A DNA stretch of 30,750 bases, from assembly GCA_937916195.1 (NCBI GenBank), contig CALFTO010000122.1, forward strand, positions 1-30,750, written 5' to 3'. The position numbers and the translations under genes are program-made. The first letter of the stretch is position 1; every line of letters starts with the position of its first letter. This DNA is from an uncultured Clostridia bacterium (GTDB taxonomy: Bacteria > Bacillota > Clostridia > Oscillospirales > Acutalibacteraceae). The notes under the pieces were generated by a model that ran no database searches, was not told the DNA's origin, and saw only the letters and a program-made list of their open reading frames with translations. Positions 25,052 through 30,750 of the stretch are shown one piece after another.

Positions 25052-25077
25052 TTGTAATAAAACATTTTCTATTACAA
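25052..25077. promoter_or_regulatory. Inverted repeat, possible operator
   Basis: TTGTAATA (25052-25059) and TATTACAA (25070-25077) form a perfect 8-base inverted repeat with a ten-base spacer. It lies just downstream of the probable promoter and upstream of the ribosome binding site. No regulator is encoded next to it. Confidence 0.5.
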
Positions 25078-25103
25078 AATTTTAAAATAAGAGGTGACAC
25101 AAT

Positions 25104-25646
25104 ATGACTAAAAAAGAATATTTTAAATTATTCTTTTCCAACAGTTTGTGGGGCATTTTTGGTTGGTGTGTTTTTAATTTGATTTTTTTCATTACATATT
25201 TTATCGTAGGAGATTTGAATGGCCCTTTTGAACGACCAAAGGGACCAGAATTATATGAGTGCTGGATTATTTATATTACTATTTATATTGTGGCACTGGT
25301 TCCATCATTTTTGATGGGTTTTTTCTGGATGAAAAAAACAGGAAATGCTATATCAGATTTTGTTTCCTTATTGCCAATAAGATTTTTAACAGTAGTTTTT
25401 TCTTTAGGCATGGCTAGTTATCACGGCTATTATATTTTTGCAAACTTTTCTGTTGCAACACTTGACACTATGCTCAGAGACGCTTATGAGTATAGATATT
25501 ATGCCGAAGAACTTTTTATGTATCCAGACAGTTCTCCATTTTCACCTTTCGATTTTGACCCTATATTGTATTATCTTGCGAGTATAATTCCGTTTGTAAT
25601 AATGTTTATAGGTTTCCAATTTGGTAAAAGGAGAAGGAAAAAATGA
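25104..25646 (+). CDS. Hypothetical four-helix membrane protein
   Basis: I do not recognise this 180-residue protein. It has about four hydrophobic segments (roughly residues 12-36, 52-76, 90-112 and 148-171). A loop rich in Tyr, Asp and Pro stands before the last helix, and the C-terminal tail is basic (GKRRRKK). AGAGGTGA stands before the ATG. Its stop overlaps the start of the next gene (ATGA). The coding sequence is clearly richer in A and T than copA or metA on either side, which suggests recent acquisition. It is not part of the copA transcript because a strong terminator separates them. Confidence 0.75.
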   Translation: MTKKEYFKLFFSNSLWGIFGWCVFNLIFFITYFIVGDLNGPFERPKGPELYECWIIYITIYIVALVPSFLMGFFWMKKTGNAISDFVSLLPIRFLTVVFSLGMASYHGYYIFANFSVATLDTMLRDAYEYRYYAEELFMYPDSSPFSPFDFDPILYYLASIIPFVIMFIGFQFGKRRRKK

Positions 25647-25929
25647 AAAATAAAGTATATAAGTTTTTTCTGTTATAAGTTTGCTAGTTACTGCATTTTA
25701 TTGCTTGGCGAATTTGTGTGTTATTGTGTTATTAAAAACACATCCAGAAAATAATATAATAGATACAATTTTTTCTATTGATATGTTGACTTGGCACATC
25801 TACGGAATATTTGTAATAGCAACACTCATAATAAAATATACTAAGGATAAAAAATACAATGTAAATACAATATTACATATAGTATTTATGCTTATTAGTT
25901 ACATTAAAATCTGCATCGCAAACTCTTAA
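25643..25929 (+). pseudogene. Small membrane protein gene, frame broken at a T6 run
   Basis: The start ATG at 25643 overlaps the previous stop (ATGA) and has AAGGAG (25628-25633). Reading from it gives only 11 residues, MKNKVYKFFLL, and a stop at 25676-25678. The rest, from about 25663, continues in the -1 frame as FSVISLLVTAFYCLANLC and runs 80-odd residues to 25929 with two or three hydrophobic segments. One more T in the TTTTTT run (25664-25669) restores one protein of about 95 residues. It may be a sequencing error, a real mutation or a slippage site. I do not recognise the family. Confidence 0.65.
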
Positions 25930-25999
25930 TTTTGTATTTTGCGTTTTGCATTCATACCGACAAACCCCAATTTGTCAAACTTGTTCTACAAAAAAACAA

Positions 26000-26030
26000 A
26001 CCGAACAGATTAATTTCTGTTCGGTCTTTT
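26000..26030. terminator. Bidirectional terminator, membrane cassette / metA
   Basis: ACCGAACAGA (26000-26009) pairs perfectly with TCTGTTCGGT (26016-26025) around TTAATT. A T-run follows on the plus strand and, reading the other way, TTTGTTTTTTT on the minus strand. Confidence 0.92.
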
Positions 26031-26037
26031 TATGTTT

Positions 26038-26955
26038 TTACTTAATTTCATTCACATCATACGGTGTTTTTTGATACACAAAGTAGTTAAGCCAATTTTG
26101 GAATAAAAGACTTCCTGCGCCGCGCCATGTAAGTGGCGGGGTTAAACGCGTATCGTCATTGGGGAAATAGTTGTAGGGGAGTTTAATATCAAGCCCCTTA
26201 TGTAAATCGCGGAAATATTCGCGTGCGAGAGTGTCGCTGTCATATTCTGAGTGACCTGTGCAATAGAAATTTCTGCACTCCATATCAGCCACAAGGTGAA
26301 CACCTGAAATTTCAGAATAAGAGAGGATTTGCAAATCTTTAACGAGTGCTATATCCTCTTTTTTTGTTTCTGTGTGTCGAGAATGTGGCACATAGAAAAG
26401 GTCACTAAAACCACGAAGCAAGGGGTGATACATATCAAGTGGCTTGTGCGGAAAAATACCGAACATCTTTTCAGGTAATTTGTATTTTGGAATACCGTAA
26501 TGGTAATAAAGTGCCGCCTGTGCACCCCAACAGATGTGAAAGGATGAGTAAACATTGCTCTTTGCCCACTCGAAAATTCTGCAAAGCTCTTCCCAATAGT
26601 CAACCTCTTCAAAGGGCATCATTTCAACGGGAGCACCGGTGACAATCATACCGTCAAATTTTTCATTTTTAATATCATCAAAAGTCTTGTAAAACTTGAG
26701 CATATGCTCTTTAGAGGTGTTCTTGCTCTCGTGAGTAGCAACCTGCAAAAGCTCAATTTCAACCTGCAAAGGCGAATTACTGAGAAGTCGTAAAATCTGA
26801 GTTTCGGTCTCGATTTTGGTGGGCATTAAGTTGAGAAGTATAATTTTAAGCGGACGAATGTCCTGAACACTTGCTCGTTGCTCTGTCATAACGAAAATAT
26901 TCTCAAGCTCAAGATTGTGTCTTGCGGGCAATTGGTTATCAATTTTTATGGGCAT
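26038..26955 (-). CDS. metA: Homoserine O-acetyltransferase (MetA family)
   Basis: This 305-residue enzyme activates the homoserine hydroxyl as the first committed step of methionine synthesis. The family's catalytic residues are at their standard numbers: Lys-47, nucleophile Cys-142 in HICWGAQA, and His-235 and Glu-237 in TGHSEYD. Residue 111 is Glu (GAPVEMM). Glu-111 is linked to acetyl-CoA use, whereas Gly gives succinyl-CoA use, so the enzyme is predicted to be an acetyltransferase. The ATG at 26955 was chosen because AGGTGG lies just upstream; a GTG at 26964 is inside that site. It has a consensus promoter and a leader too short for a SAM riboswitch. Confidence 0.95.
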   Translation of the reverse strand: MPIKIDNQLPARHNLELENIFVMTEQRASVQDIRPLKIILLNLMPTKIETETQILRLLSNSPLQVEIELLQVATHESKNTSKEHMLKFYKTFDDIKNEKFDGMIVTGAPVEMMPFEEVDYWEELCRIFEWAKSNVYSSFHICWGAQAALYYHYGIPKYKLPEKMFGIFPHKPLDMYHPLLRGFSDLFYVPHSRHTETKKEDIALVKDLQILSYSEISGVHLVADMECRNFYCTGHSEYDSDTLAREYFRDLHKGLDIKLPYNYFPNDDTRLTPPLTWRGAGSLLFQNWLNYFVYQKTPYDVNEIK

Positions 26956-26984
26956 TCTGTCCACCTCAATTCTTTTAAATATTT

Positions 26985-26995
26985 GTGCAATGCAC
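26985..26995. promoter_or_regulatory. Short palindrome in the metA leader
   Basis: GTGCAATGCAC is an 11-base palindrome between the metA -10 box and its ribosome binding site. It could be an operator, but it is short and stands alone. Confidence 0.3.
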
Positions 26996-27003
26996 GGTTA
27001 AAT

Positions 27004-27032
27004 ATTCTATCACAATTAAAATAGAATGTCAA
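27004..27032 (-). promoter_or_regulatory. Sigma-A promoter of metA
   Basis: On the minus strand TTGACA (27032-27027) and TAGAAT (27009-27004) are exactly 17 bases apart. A REP-like palindrome abuts the -35 box on its upstream side. Confidence 0.85.
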
Positions 27033-27058
27033 TGTAGGGGCGATTCACGAATCGCCCG
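27033..27058 (+). repeat. REP-like palindrome, TAGGGG type, copy 2
   Basis: TGTAGGGG is followed by GGGCGATTC (27038-27046), loop AC and GAATCGCCC (27049-27057), a perfect 9-base stem. It is nearly identical to 22431-22455. It stands between the end of the PH-like gene and the metA promoter, with no T-run on either side. Confidence 0.85.
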
Positions 27059-27068
27059 TCAATAACTA

Positions 27069-27656
27069 TCAAATCTCATCTTCGGGGTAAACATCTTCTT
27101 CAATAACGTCTGTGGGTACTGAAATACTGTCAAAAATTCCGTTGACTGTTCGCATAAAAACATCCCAAGGGACATCTGAAAAAGAACTTAAAGGAATATT
27201 ATAAGTAAAACAATTGCCAGTAAGTTTTGCGTTAAGACGTTCCCAAGCGCTTTCACTTCCGTCGCCTTCAATTAATATAATTTGCAATACTTTTGATGAA
27301 ACATTTTTTACTGTTGGACCATTAGTGATTTCCATATATTTTATGTTTTGCCATCTTATACTTTTCTTTACAGATAATGTGTGTATGTGTATTCCGTAAT
27401 TGTCAATTTCAACTGTACCCAGGCGAAAAACGCCAAAATAAAGCCAATTGATAATAGAAAAAATCACCAAAAATCCTGCACATATTACAAGAAAAATATC
27501 TCTTGCTGTAGGGCTTTTGTACTCGGGAACAAAAATAATAGCAATAGTGAAAAACACAATCATAAATAAGTGAAGAATATGCATAGAAAGAGCCATTGAT
27601 GATTGGAATTTTGCAGGGAGATAGTATCTTCCTGTGTCACCGTCAATCTTTCTCAT
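27069..27656 (-). CDS. Hypothetical membrane protein with PH-like domain
   Basis: This 195-residue protein has two adjacent membrane helices (about residues 20-43 and 53-75). A soluble beta-rich region follows that starts with GTVEIDNYGIHIHTLSVKKS and resembles the bacterial PH-like domains (YcxB/YdbT type) at the cytoplasmic face. The acidic C-terminal tail is EEDVYPEDEI. GAGGTG stands seven bases before the ATG. It is the last gene of a closely spaced minus-strand run, 13 bases after the metallophosphoesterase. The PH-like call rests on overall pattern, not on a diagnostic motif, and no function is evident. Confidence 0.7.
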   Translation of the reverse strand: MRKIDGDTGRYYLPAKFQSSMALSMHILHLFMIVFFTIAIIFVPEYKSPTARDIFLVICAGFLVIFSIINWLYFGVFRLGTVEIDNYGIHIHTLSVKKSIRWQNIKYMEITNGPTVKNVSSKVLQIILIEGDGSESAWERLNAKLTGNCFTYNIPLSSFSDVPWDVFMRTVNGIFDSISVPTDVIEEDVYPEDEI

Positions 27657-27669
27657 TTATAACACCTCA

Positions 27670-28608
27670 TTATAGATGGAACGTATATTCAACATCCGTC
27701 CATTCATGTTTTGCGAAATCGCGCACTCGAATTGCAATTTCATCCTCATAAACCTCAACCTGCTGACCTGTGCCGTTTTGCTGATTGTCGGCATCGCCAA
27801 CATCATTGTCAACGCCAAAGCCTGCAACGTTTATAAATGTAATGTTATCGTCACAAACTACTTCGCGCCTGTCTTCATAAAAGCCCATATGTAAGTGACC
27901 TGAAAAGTATAAAATCTTGTTGTCACAGTTCTTTAAAAGCTCGTAAAGAGTATCGCTGTCTTCACCTATATGACCCTCTGCCCATACATCTTCCCAGACA
28001 TTGTTAAGAGGGTAGTGGTTAAATAAGAAAACGGGCTTATCATTTTCTTCAGCGGATTCAAGCTCGTTTTCAAGCCACTCAAATTGCTCTTCAGAGATAT
28101 TTTCCTGTATTCCCGCGTCAGATTCCGAACCGAGCACAATAAATTTATATCCGTTCATATTATAGCTGTAATACACTCGGTCGTCATGTTGAGTATTTAA
28201 AAATGCGTTTTTATATTTGAAAAATCTGTCTCTTAAATCTTCATAGTCGCCGACATTATAGTCACTTGGGCAAAGGTCGTGATTACCCGTAACCATAAGA
28301 ACATTTTCAATAGAGTTGTAATCGTCAAGAATACTGTAAAATGCACTGAGCTCTACAACCTGACCGTTCATTGTGTTGTCGCCAAGAAACACAAGGGCAT
28401 AGTTATCAGCATTTGAATTTATATCGCGAATTCCCTCGCCAAAAAGCTCAAAACGCTCTTCGTTGTTGCCCTCAAGGTGCACATCGGAAAGTATTGTGAA
28501 TGTGAGTTTCGGATTTTCTTTGCTAACAGAATATGTAGCAATTTCACTTGTAGGCGAATAAATAAACAATGCCAAAATCACCGCAATTAACTTGTAAAAC
28601 CAGGTCAT
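27670..28608 (-). CDS. Exported calcineurin-like metallophosphoesterase
   Basis: The 312-residue protein begins with an uncleaved-anchor or signal-like helix (FYKLIAVILALFIYSP). It then shows all the dimetal phosphoesterase motifs in order: SDVHLEG (Asp-42, His-44), FLGDN (Asp-77, Asn-78), VTGNHD (Asn-109, His-110), NHYP and SGHLHMG. It would hydrolyse a phosphomono- or diester outside the membrane; the substrate is unknown. A weak GGGTGTGAG site precedes the ATG, 15 bases after the transposase-like gene. It is probably co-transcribed with hemW and the PH-like gene. Confidence 0.88.
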   Translation of the reverse strand: MTWFYKLIAVILALFIYSPTSEIATYSVSKENPKLTFTILSDVHLEGNNEERFELFGEGIRDINSNADNYALVFLGDNTMNGQVVELSAFYSILDDYNSIENVLMVTGNHDLCPSDYNVGDYEDLRDRFFKYKNAFLNTQHDDRVYYSYNMNGYKFIVLGSESDAGIQENISEEQFEWLENELESAEENDKPVFLFNHYPLNNVWEDVWAEGHIGEDSDTLYELLKNCDNKILYFSGHLHMGFYEDRREVVCDDNITFINVAGFGVDNDVGDADNQQNGTGQQVEVYEDEIAIRVRDFAKHEWTDVEYTFHL

Positions 28609-28623
28609 AAACTCACACCCTTA

Positions 28624-29151
28624 TTATTTGTATTCCTTTAACGCATTGTACTCAATATAATTCCAATGATATTCAAAATCCTGCTGATTGCGGATGATAT
28701 GGTCATTATATCGACTTTGCCATAATACACCATTTTTGTCACCGCATATTTCCCAATACTTTTTTGTTGTATAAGACTTTAGGTTTCTTATCACATCTTG
28801 TAGGGGCAGGTCTCCGTGCCTGCCCGTGTATCGAGCCTCAATATTATCAATCGTGATAAGAAGATGAATATGATTTGGCATTACAATTGAATTTTCCACA
28901 TCAACATTTTCATAATGTGTATTGATATACCCTATGGCTTTTTCTACCTCTCTACCCAACGGAGTCAAAGCAATTGCTTCTCGCGGGCAGGCACGGAGAC
29001 CTGCCCCTACAATGTCTGTTCTTGATTTATAATGTGCTAACAAATGTCGTTTGTCTTTTACACATACGGTAACAAAATAACAACCGTTTTGGGAATAATC
29101 ATACTCTTTTAATCTTAAATTCTTTCGTTTTGGTAATTTTTTATCACTCAT
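28624..29151 (-). CDS. REP-associated tyrosine transposase (RAYT, Y1_Tnp family)
   Basis: The 175-residue protein has the RAYT layout: RLKEYDYSQNGCYFVTVCVKD at the N-terminus, the HUH metal motif NHIHLL (His-94, His-96) and a catalytic Tyr likely in YIEYNALK (about 165). Such proteins nick and move REP palindromes and are single-copy, host-maintained relatives of IS200/IS605 transposases. Two 28-bp palindromes inside the gene are read as residues 47-56 (IVGAGLRACP) and 109-118 (TGRHGDLPLQ). Neither stretch belongs to the family core, yet the frame stays open. There is no clear Shine-Dalgarno; the ATG follows the hemW stop by two bases, so translation is probably coupled. Confidence 0.9.
   Translation of the reverse strand: MSDKKLPKRKNLRLKEYDYSQNGCYFVTVCVKDKRHLLAHYKSRTDIVGAGLRACPREAIALTPLGREVEKAIGYINTHYENVDVENSIVMPNHIHLLITIDNIEARYTGRHGDLPLQDVIRNLKSYTTKKYWEICGDKNGVLWQSRYNDHIIRNQQDFEYHWNYIEYNALKEYK
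28799..28826 (+). repeat. REP-like palindrome, TAGGGG type, copy 3 (inside RAYT)
   Basis: TGTAGGGGCAGG is followed by a short loop and CCTGCCCG, so GGGCAGG pairs with CCTGCCC. It is the exact inverted complement of 28984-29011. It is read in frame by the RAYT gene. Confidence 0.93.
28984..29011 (-). repeat. REP-like palindrome, TAGGGG type, copy 4 (inside RAYT)
   Basis: All 28 bases match the reverse complement of 28799-28826. The pair is inverted, 157 bases apart, and frames the part of the gene that encodes the HUH motif. Confidence 0.93.
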
Positions 29152-29153
29152 AA

Positions 29154-30263
29154 TTATAATATCTCTGCCAAAATGCTATTTGACAATAAAAATCCTTTTC
29201 GGGTTAGGGCTAAACCGTTTTTGTTTGCGGTCATATACCCATTATCTGCAAAAATTTTGGATTTTTCATATAAATCTTTCGGGATTGAGTGGCCAAATCG
29301 CTCAAGAACTTTATTCTCTTGCAAGCCCTCTGTCAATCTCAGAGCGAGCATTGCGTATTCGGTGAAATCTCCGCCGTCGCCGTCGGGGATAGGGGAATTA
29401 CCGTTTAAAAACGCATTGAAATCGCGGTCATAATAAAAACGTTTGCCATTTAAAAACGAATGTGCTGACGGACCAAGTCCTAAATATTCTTCACAATGCC
29501 AATATTTGAGATTATGTTGACTTTCAAAACCTTTTTTCGCAAAGTTTGAAATTTCATATTGCATAATACCGTTATTTTCAAGGGCTTCACACATTTGTAA
29601 ATACAAATCTGCTGTTAAATCATCATCGGGGAAGTTGTATTTCTCGCGATTTTTATAAAAATGAGTATTTTCTTCAAGTTTGAGTATGTAAGCACTTATG
29701 TGTGGCACACCAAGAGAAATGCACAAGTCAAGAGTTTCGTTTAAACTCTTTTCTGTTTGCTCGGGCACACCTAACATTACATCAAGAGTAATGTTTTCAA
29801 AGCCTACTTTTTGAGCAGTTTTAACGGCATTTTCAACCTGTTTTCTGCCACTTAATCTGCCTAAAATTCGTCTTTCTCTATCAATTGCAGATTGAAGTCC
29901 CATTGAAATTCTGTTAACACCTGAGTTGTGCAGAATTTTGAAAAAATCTTCGTCCAATCCATATGGATTGCACTCAATGGTGATTTCTGCATCATCTGTT
30001 AAAAATCCCGAATTGCACGCATTTACAAGGGTTGCGAGGCTTTTTGTCCCCAATACTGACGGGGTTCCGCCACCGATGTAAAGCGTATCGCCTTTACAAT
30101 CGCAATCAATCTGTAAAGTAGAAATACTTGACAGAATTTTACCCTGTAAAGCCGTTACATATTCGTCTTTTTGAGCATCTTTACCCGAAAATGAGTAAAA
30201 ATCACAGTAGGGGCATTTTGAACGGCAAAAGGGAATGTGTAAATACAGTCCTATATTTTTCAT
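29154..30263 (-). CDS. hemW: Radical SAM heme chaperone HemW (formerly HemN-like)
   Basis: The 369-residue protein begins with YLHIPFCRSKCPYCDFYS, the CX3CX2C iron-sulfur motif (Cys-13, 17, 20). It then has YIGGGTPS, ECNPYGLDEDFF, GVNRISMGLQS and the HemW-type QHNLKYWHCEEYLGLGPSAHSF. HemW relatives bind heme and insert it into target proteins; they lack true coproporphyrinogen oxidase activity, although many are annotated that way. The start overlaps the preceding gene's stop (ATGA), with no separate ribosome binding site, so translation is coupled. The length is normal. Confidence 0.93.
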   Translation of the reverse strand: MKNIGLYLHIPFCRSKCPYCDFYSFSGKDAQKDEYVTALQGKILSSISTLQIDCDCKGDTLYIGGGTPSVLGTKSLATLVNACNSGFLTDDAEITIECNPYGLDEDFFKILHNSGVNRISMGLQSAIDRERRILGRLSGRKQVENAVKTAQKVGFENITLDVMLGVPEQTEKSLNETLDLCISLGVPHISAYILKLEENTHFYKNREKYNFPDDDLTADLYLQMCEALENNGIMQYEISNFAKKGFESQHNLKYWHCEEYLGLGPSAHSFLNGKRFYYDRDFNAFLNGNSPIPDGDGGDFTEYAMLALRLTEGLQENKVLERFGHSIPKDLYEKSKIFADNGYMTANKNGLALTRKGFLLSNSILAEIL

Positions 30264-30745
30264 ACTTTAATGTAAGTGATTGTGTGACCGCAAGATTTTA
30301 TGTATTTCACAAGGTCACTGAATTTCAAAAATACTGTTGCGTGGTTGTCATTGGGGTGACAACCAACAATATCTTCGTTCTTCAAATCAGCATCAAAATA
30401 GATTTCAAGCTCGCGCTCGGTGTCATAAATTACACCGAAAGGAGAAACCGAGCCTTTTTCAACCTTTAAGTATTTCTCTAACCTTTCGTCAGAGGCAAAG
30501 CTGAGTTTAGTAGAGTCGATTTCTGCGCGGATTAACTGTAAATTTGCCCTTTTGTCACCGTGAAGAACAACAAGCATATTTCTTGTACCCTTAACATCGC
30601 GAAGCACAAGGTTTTTAGGAATATGACCGTGAGAGTGCAGGTCATATTCTGCAATTTCCTCCATTGTGAATGCGGCAGGGTGCTCAATTTTTTTGTATTC
30701 AATTTCCAATTCTGCTAATTTTTCAAAAATTTCTTTATTCATCAT
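30260..30745 (-). CDS. YbaK/ProX-type aminoacyl-tRNA deacylase (prolyl-tRNA editing family)
   Basis: The protein, about 160 residues, matches the stand-alone editing proteins that remove wrong amino acids (typically alanine) from tRNA-Pro: EHPAAFTMEE, HIPKNLVLRDVKGTRNMLVVLHGDKRANL, SPFGVIYD, FDADL, GCHPNDNHATVFL. This is the ProXp-ala/PrdX side of the YbaK family. The start is uncertain, since ATG codons at 30745 and 30742 lie at the window edge and the ribosome binding site is outside. It is the first visible gene of the minus-strand operon and overlaps hemW by 4 bases. Confidence 0.88.
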   Translation of the reverse strand: MMNKEIFEKLAELEIEYKKIEHPAAFTMEEIAEYDLHSHGHIPKNLVLRDVKGTRNMLVVLHGDKRANLQLIRAEIDSTKLSFASDERLEKYLKVEKGSVSPFGVIYDTERELEIYFDADLKNEDIVGCHPNDNHATVFLKFSDLVKYIKSCGHTITYIKV

Positions 30746-30750
30746 CAAGC

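Noticed and set aside
26956..27032. SAM riboswitch before metA
   Set aside because: The leader between the promoter and the ATG is only about 50 bases and has no S-box elements; only a short palindrome is present.
1..30750. CRISPR array, prophage, tRNA or rRNA genes
   Set aside because: No regularly spaced direct repeats, phage structural genes, tRNA cloverleafs or rRNA stretches were seen on either strand; a covariance-model scan was not possible here.

Overview
The window looks like chromosomal DNA of a moderately AT-rich, low-GC Gram-positive gut anaerobe of the class Clostridia, probably Oscillospiraceae/Ruminococcaceae-like. The basis is AGGAGG-type ribosome binding sites, TTGACA/TATAAT promoters, a YtrA-type GntR-ABC operon, the ymfF-ymfH pair beside lgt and folD, an asnS-asnA pair, plant-polysaccharide hydrolases (GH51, GH3), and dispersed G-rich hairpin repeats of the kind seen in gut Clostridia. 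I saw no rRNA, tRNA, CRISPR array, prophage or complete insertion sequence. The species call is inference.

Layout. 1-2165: the 3' part of a membrane-anchored GH51 arabinofuranosidase. 2350-6141: a self-regulated GntR/ABC ATPase/ABC permease operon, flanked on both sides by copies of one hairpin repeat. 6276-8812: asnS-asnA (asparaginyl-tRNA synthetase and ammonia-dependent asparagine synthetase) with its own promoter and a bidirectional terminator. 8825-12664 (minus): a GH3 beta-glucosidase with its own promoter, and rmuC. 12803-16087 (plus): a family 5 solute-binding lipoprotein, a VanZ-like membrane protein and a DUF1015 protein in overlapping order, followed by two palindromic repeat elements and a bidirectional terminator. 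16399-17856 (minus): a radical SAM protein with an extra C-terminal cysteine motif. 18110-24964 (plus): ymfF, ymfH, lgt, folD and copA, mostly overlapping or closely spaced. 25104-25929: a very AT-rich two-gene membrane cassette whose second gene is frame-broken at a T-run. 26038-26955 (minus): metA. 27069-30745 (minus): a tight five-gene run of prolyl-tRNA deacylase-like protein, hemW, a REP-associated transposase (RAYT), a metallophosphoesterase and a PH-like membrane protein.

How they work together. The GH51 and GH3 enzymes fit outside-to-inside breakdown of plant oligosaccharides. AsnA makes the asparagine that AsnS loads onto tRNA. Lgt supplies the lipid anchor used by lipoproteins such as the family 5 binding protein. 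CopA exports copper and carries a C-terminal chaperone-like domain that has its own ribosome binding site.

Most notable observations: (1) the copA 3' end looks like an in-frame copA-copZ fusion that kept an internal start; (2) the RAYT gene contains two exact inverted 28-bp copies of a REP-like palindrome, both read in frame as protein; (3) REP-like palindromes with similar ends but different stems recur at five places; (4) directly repeated hairpin elements flank the GntR-ABC cassette; (5) an AT-rich two-gene membrane cassette carries a -1 frame break in a T6 run and an upstream inverted repeat.
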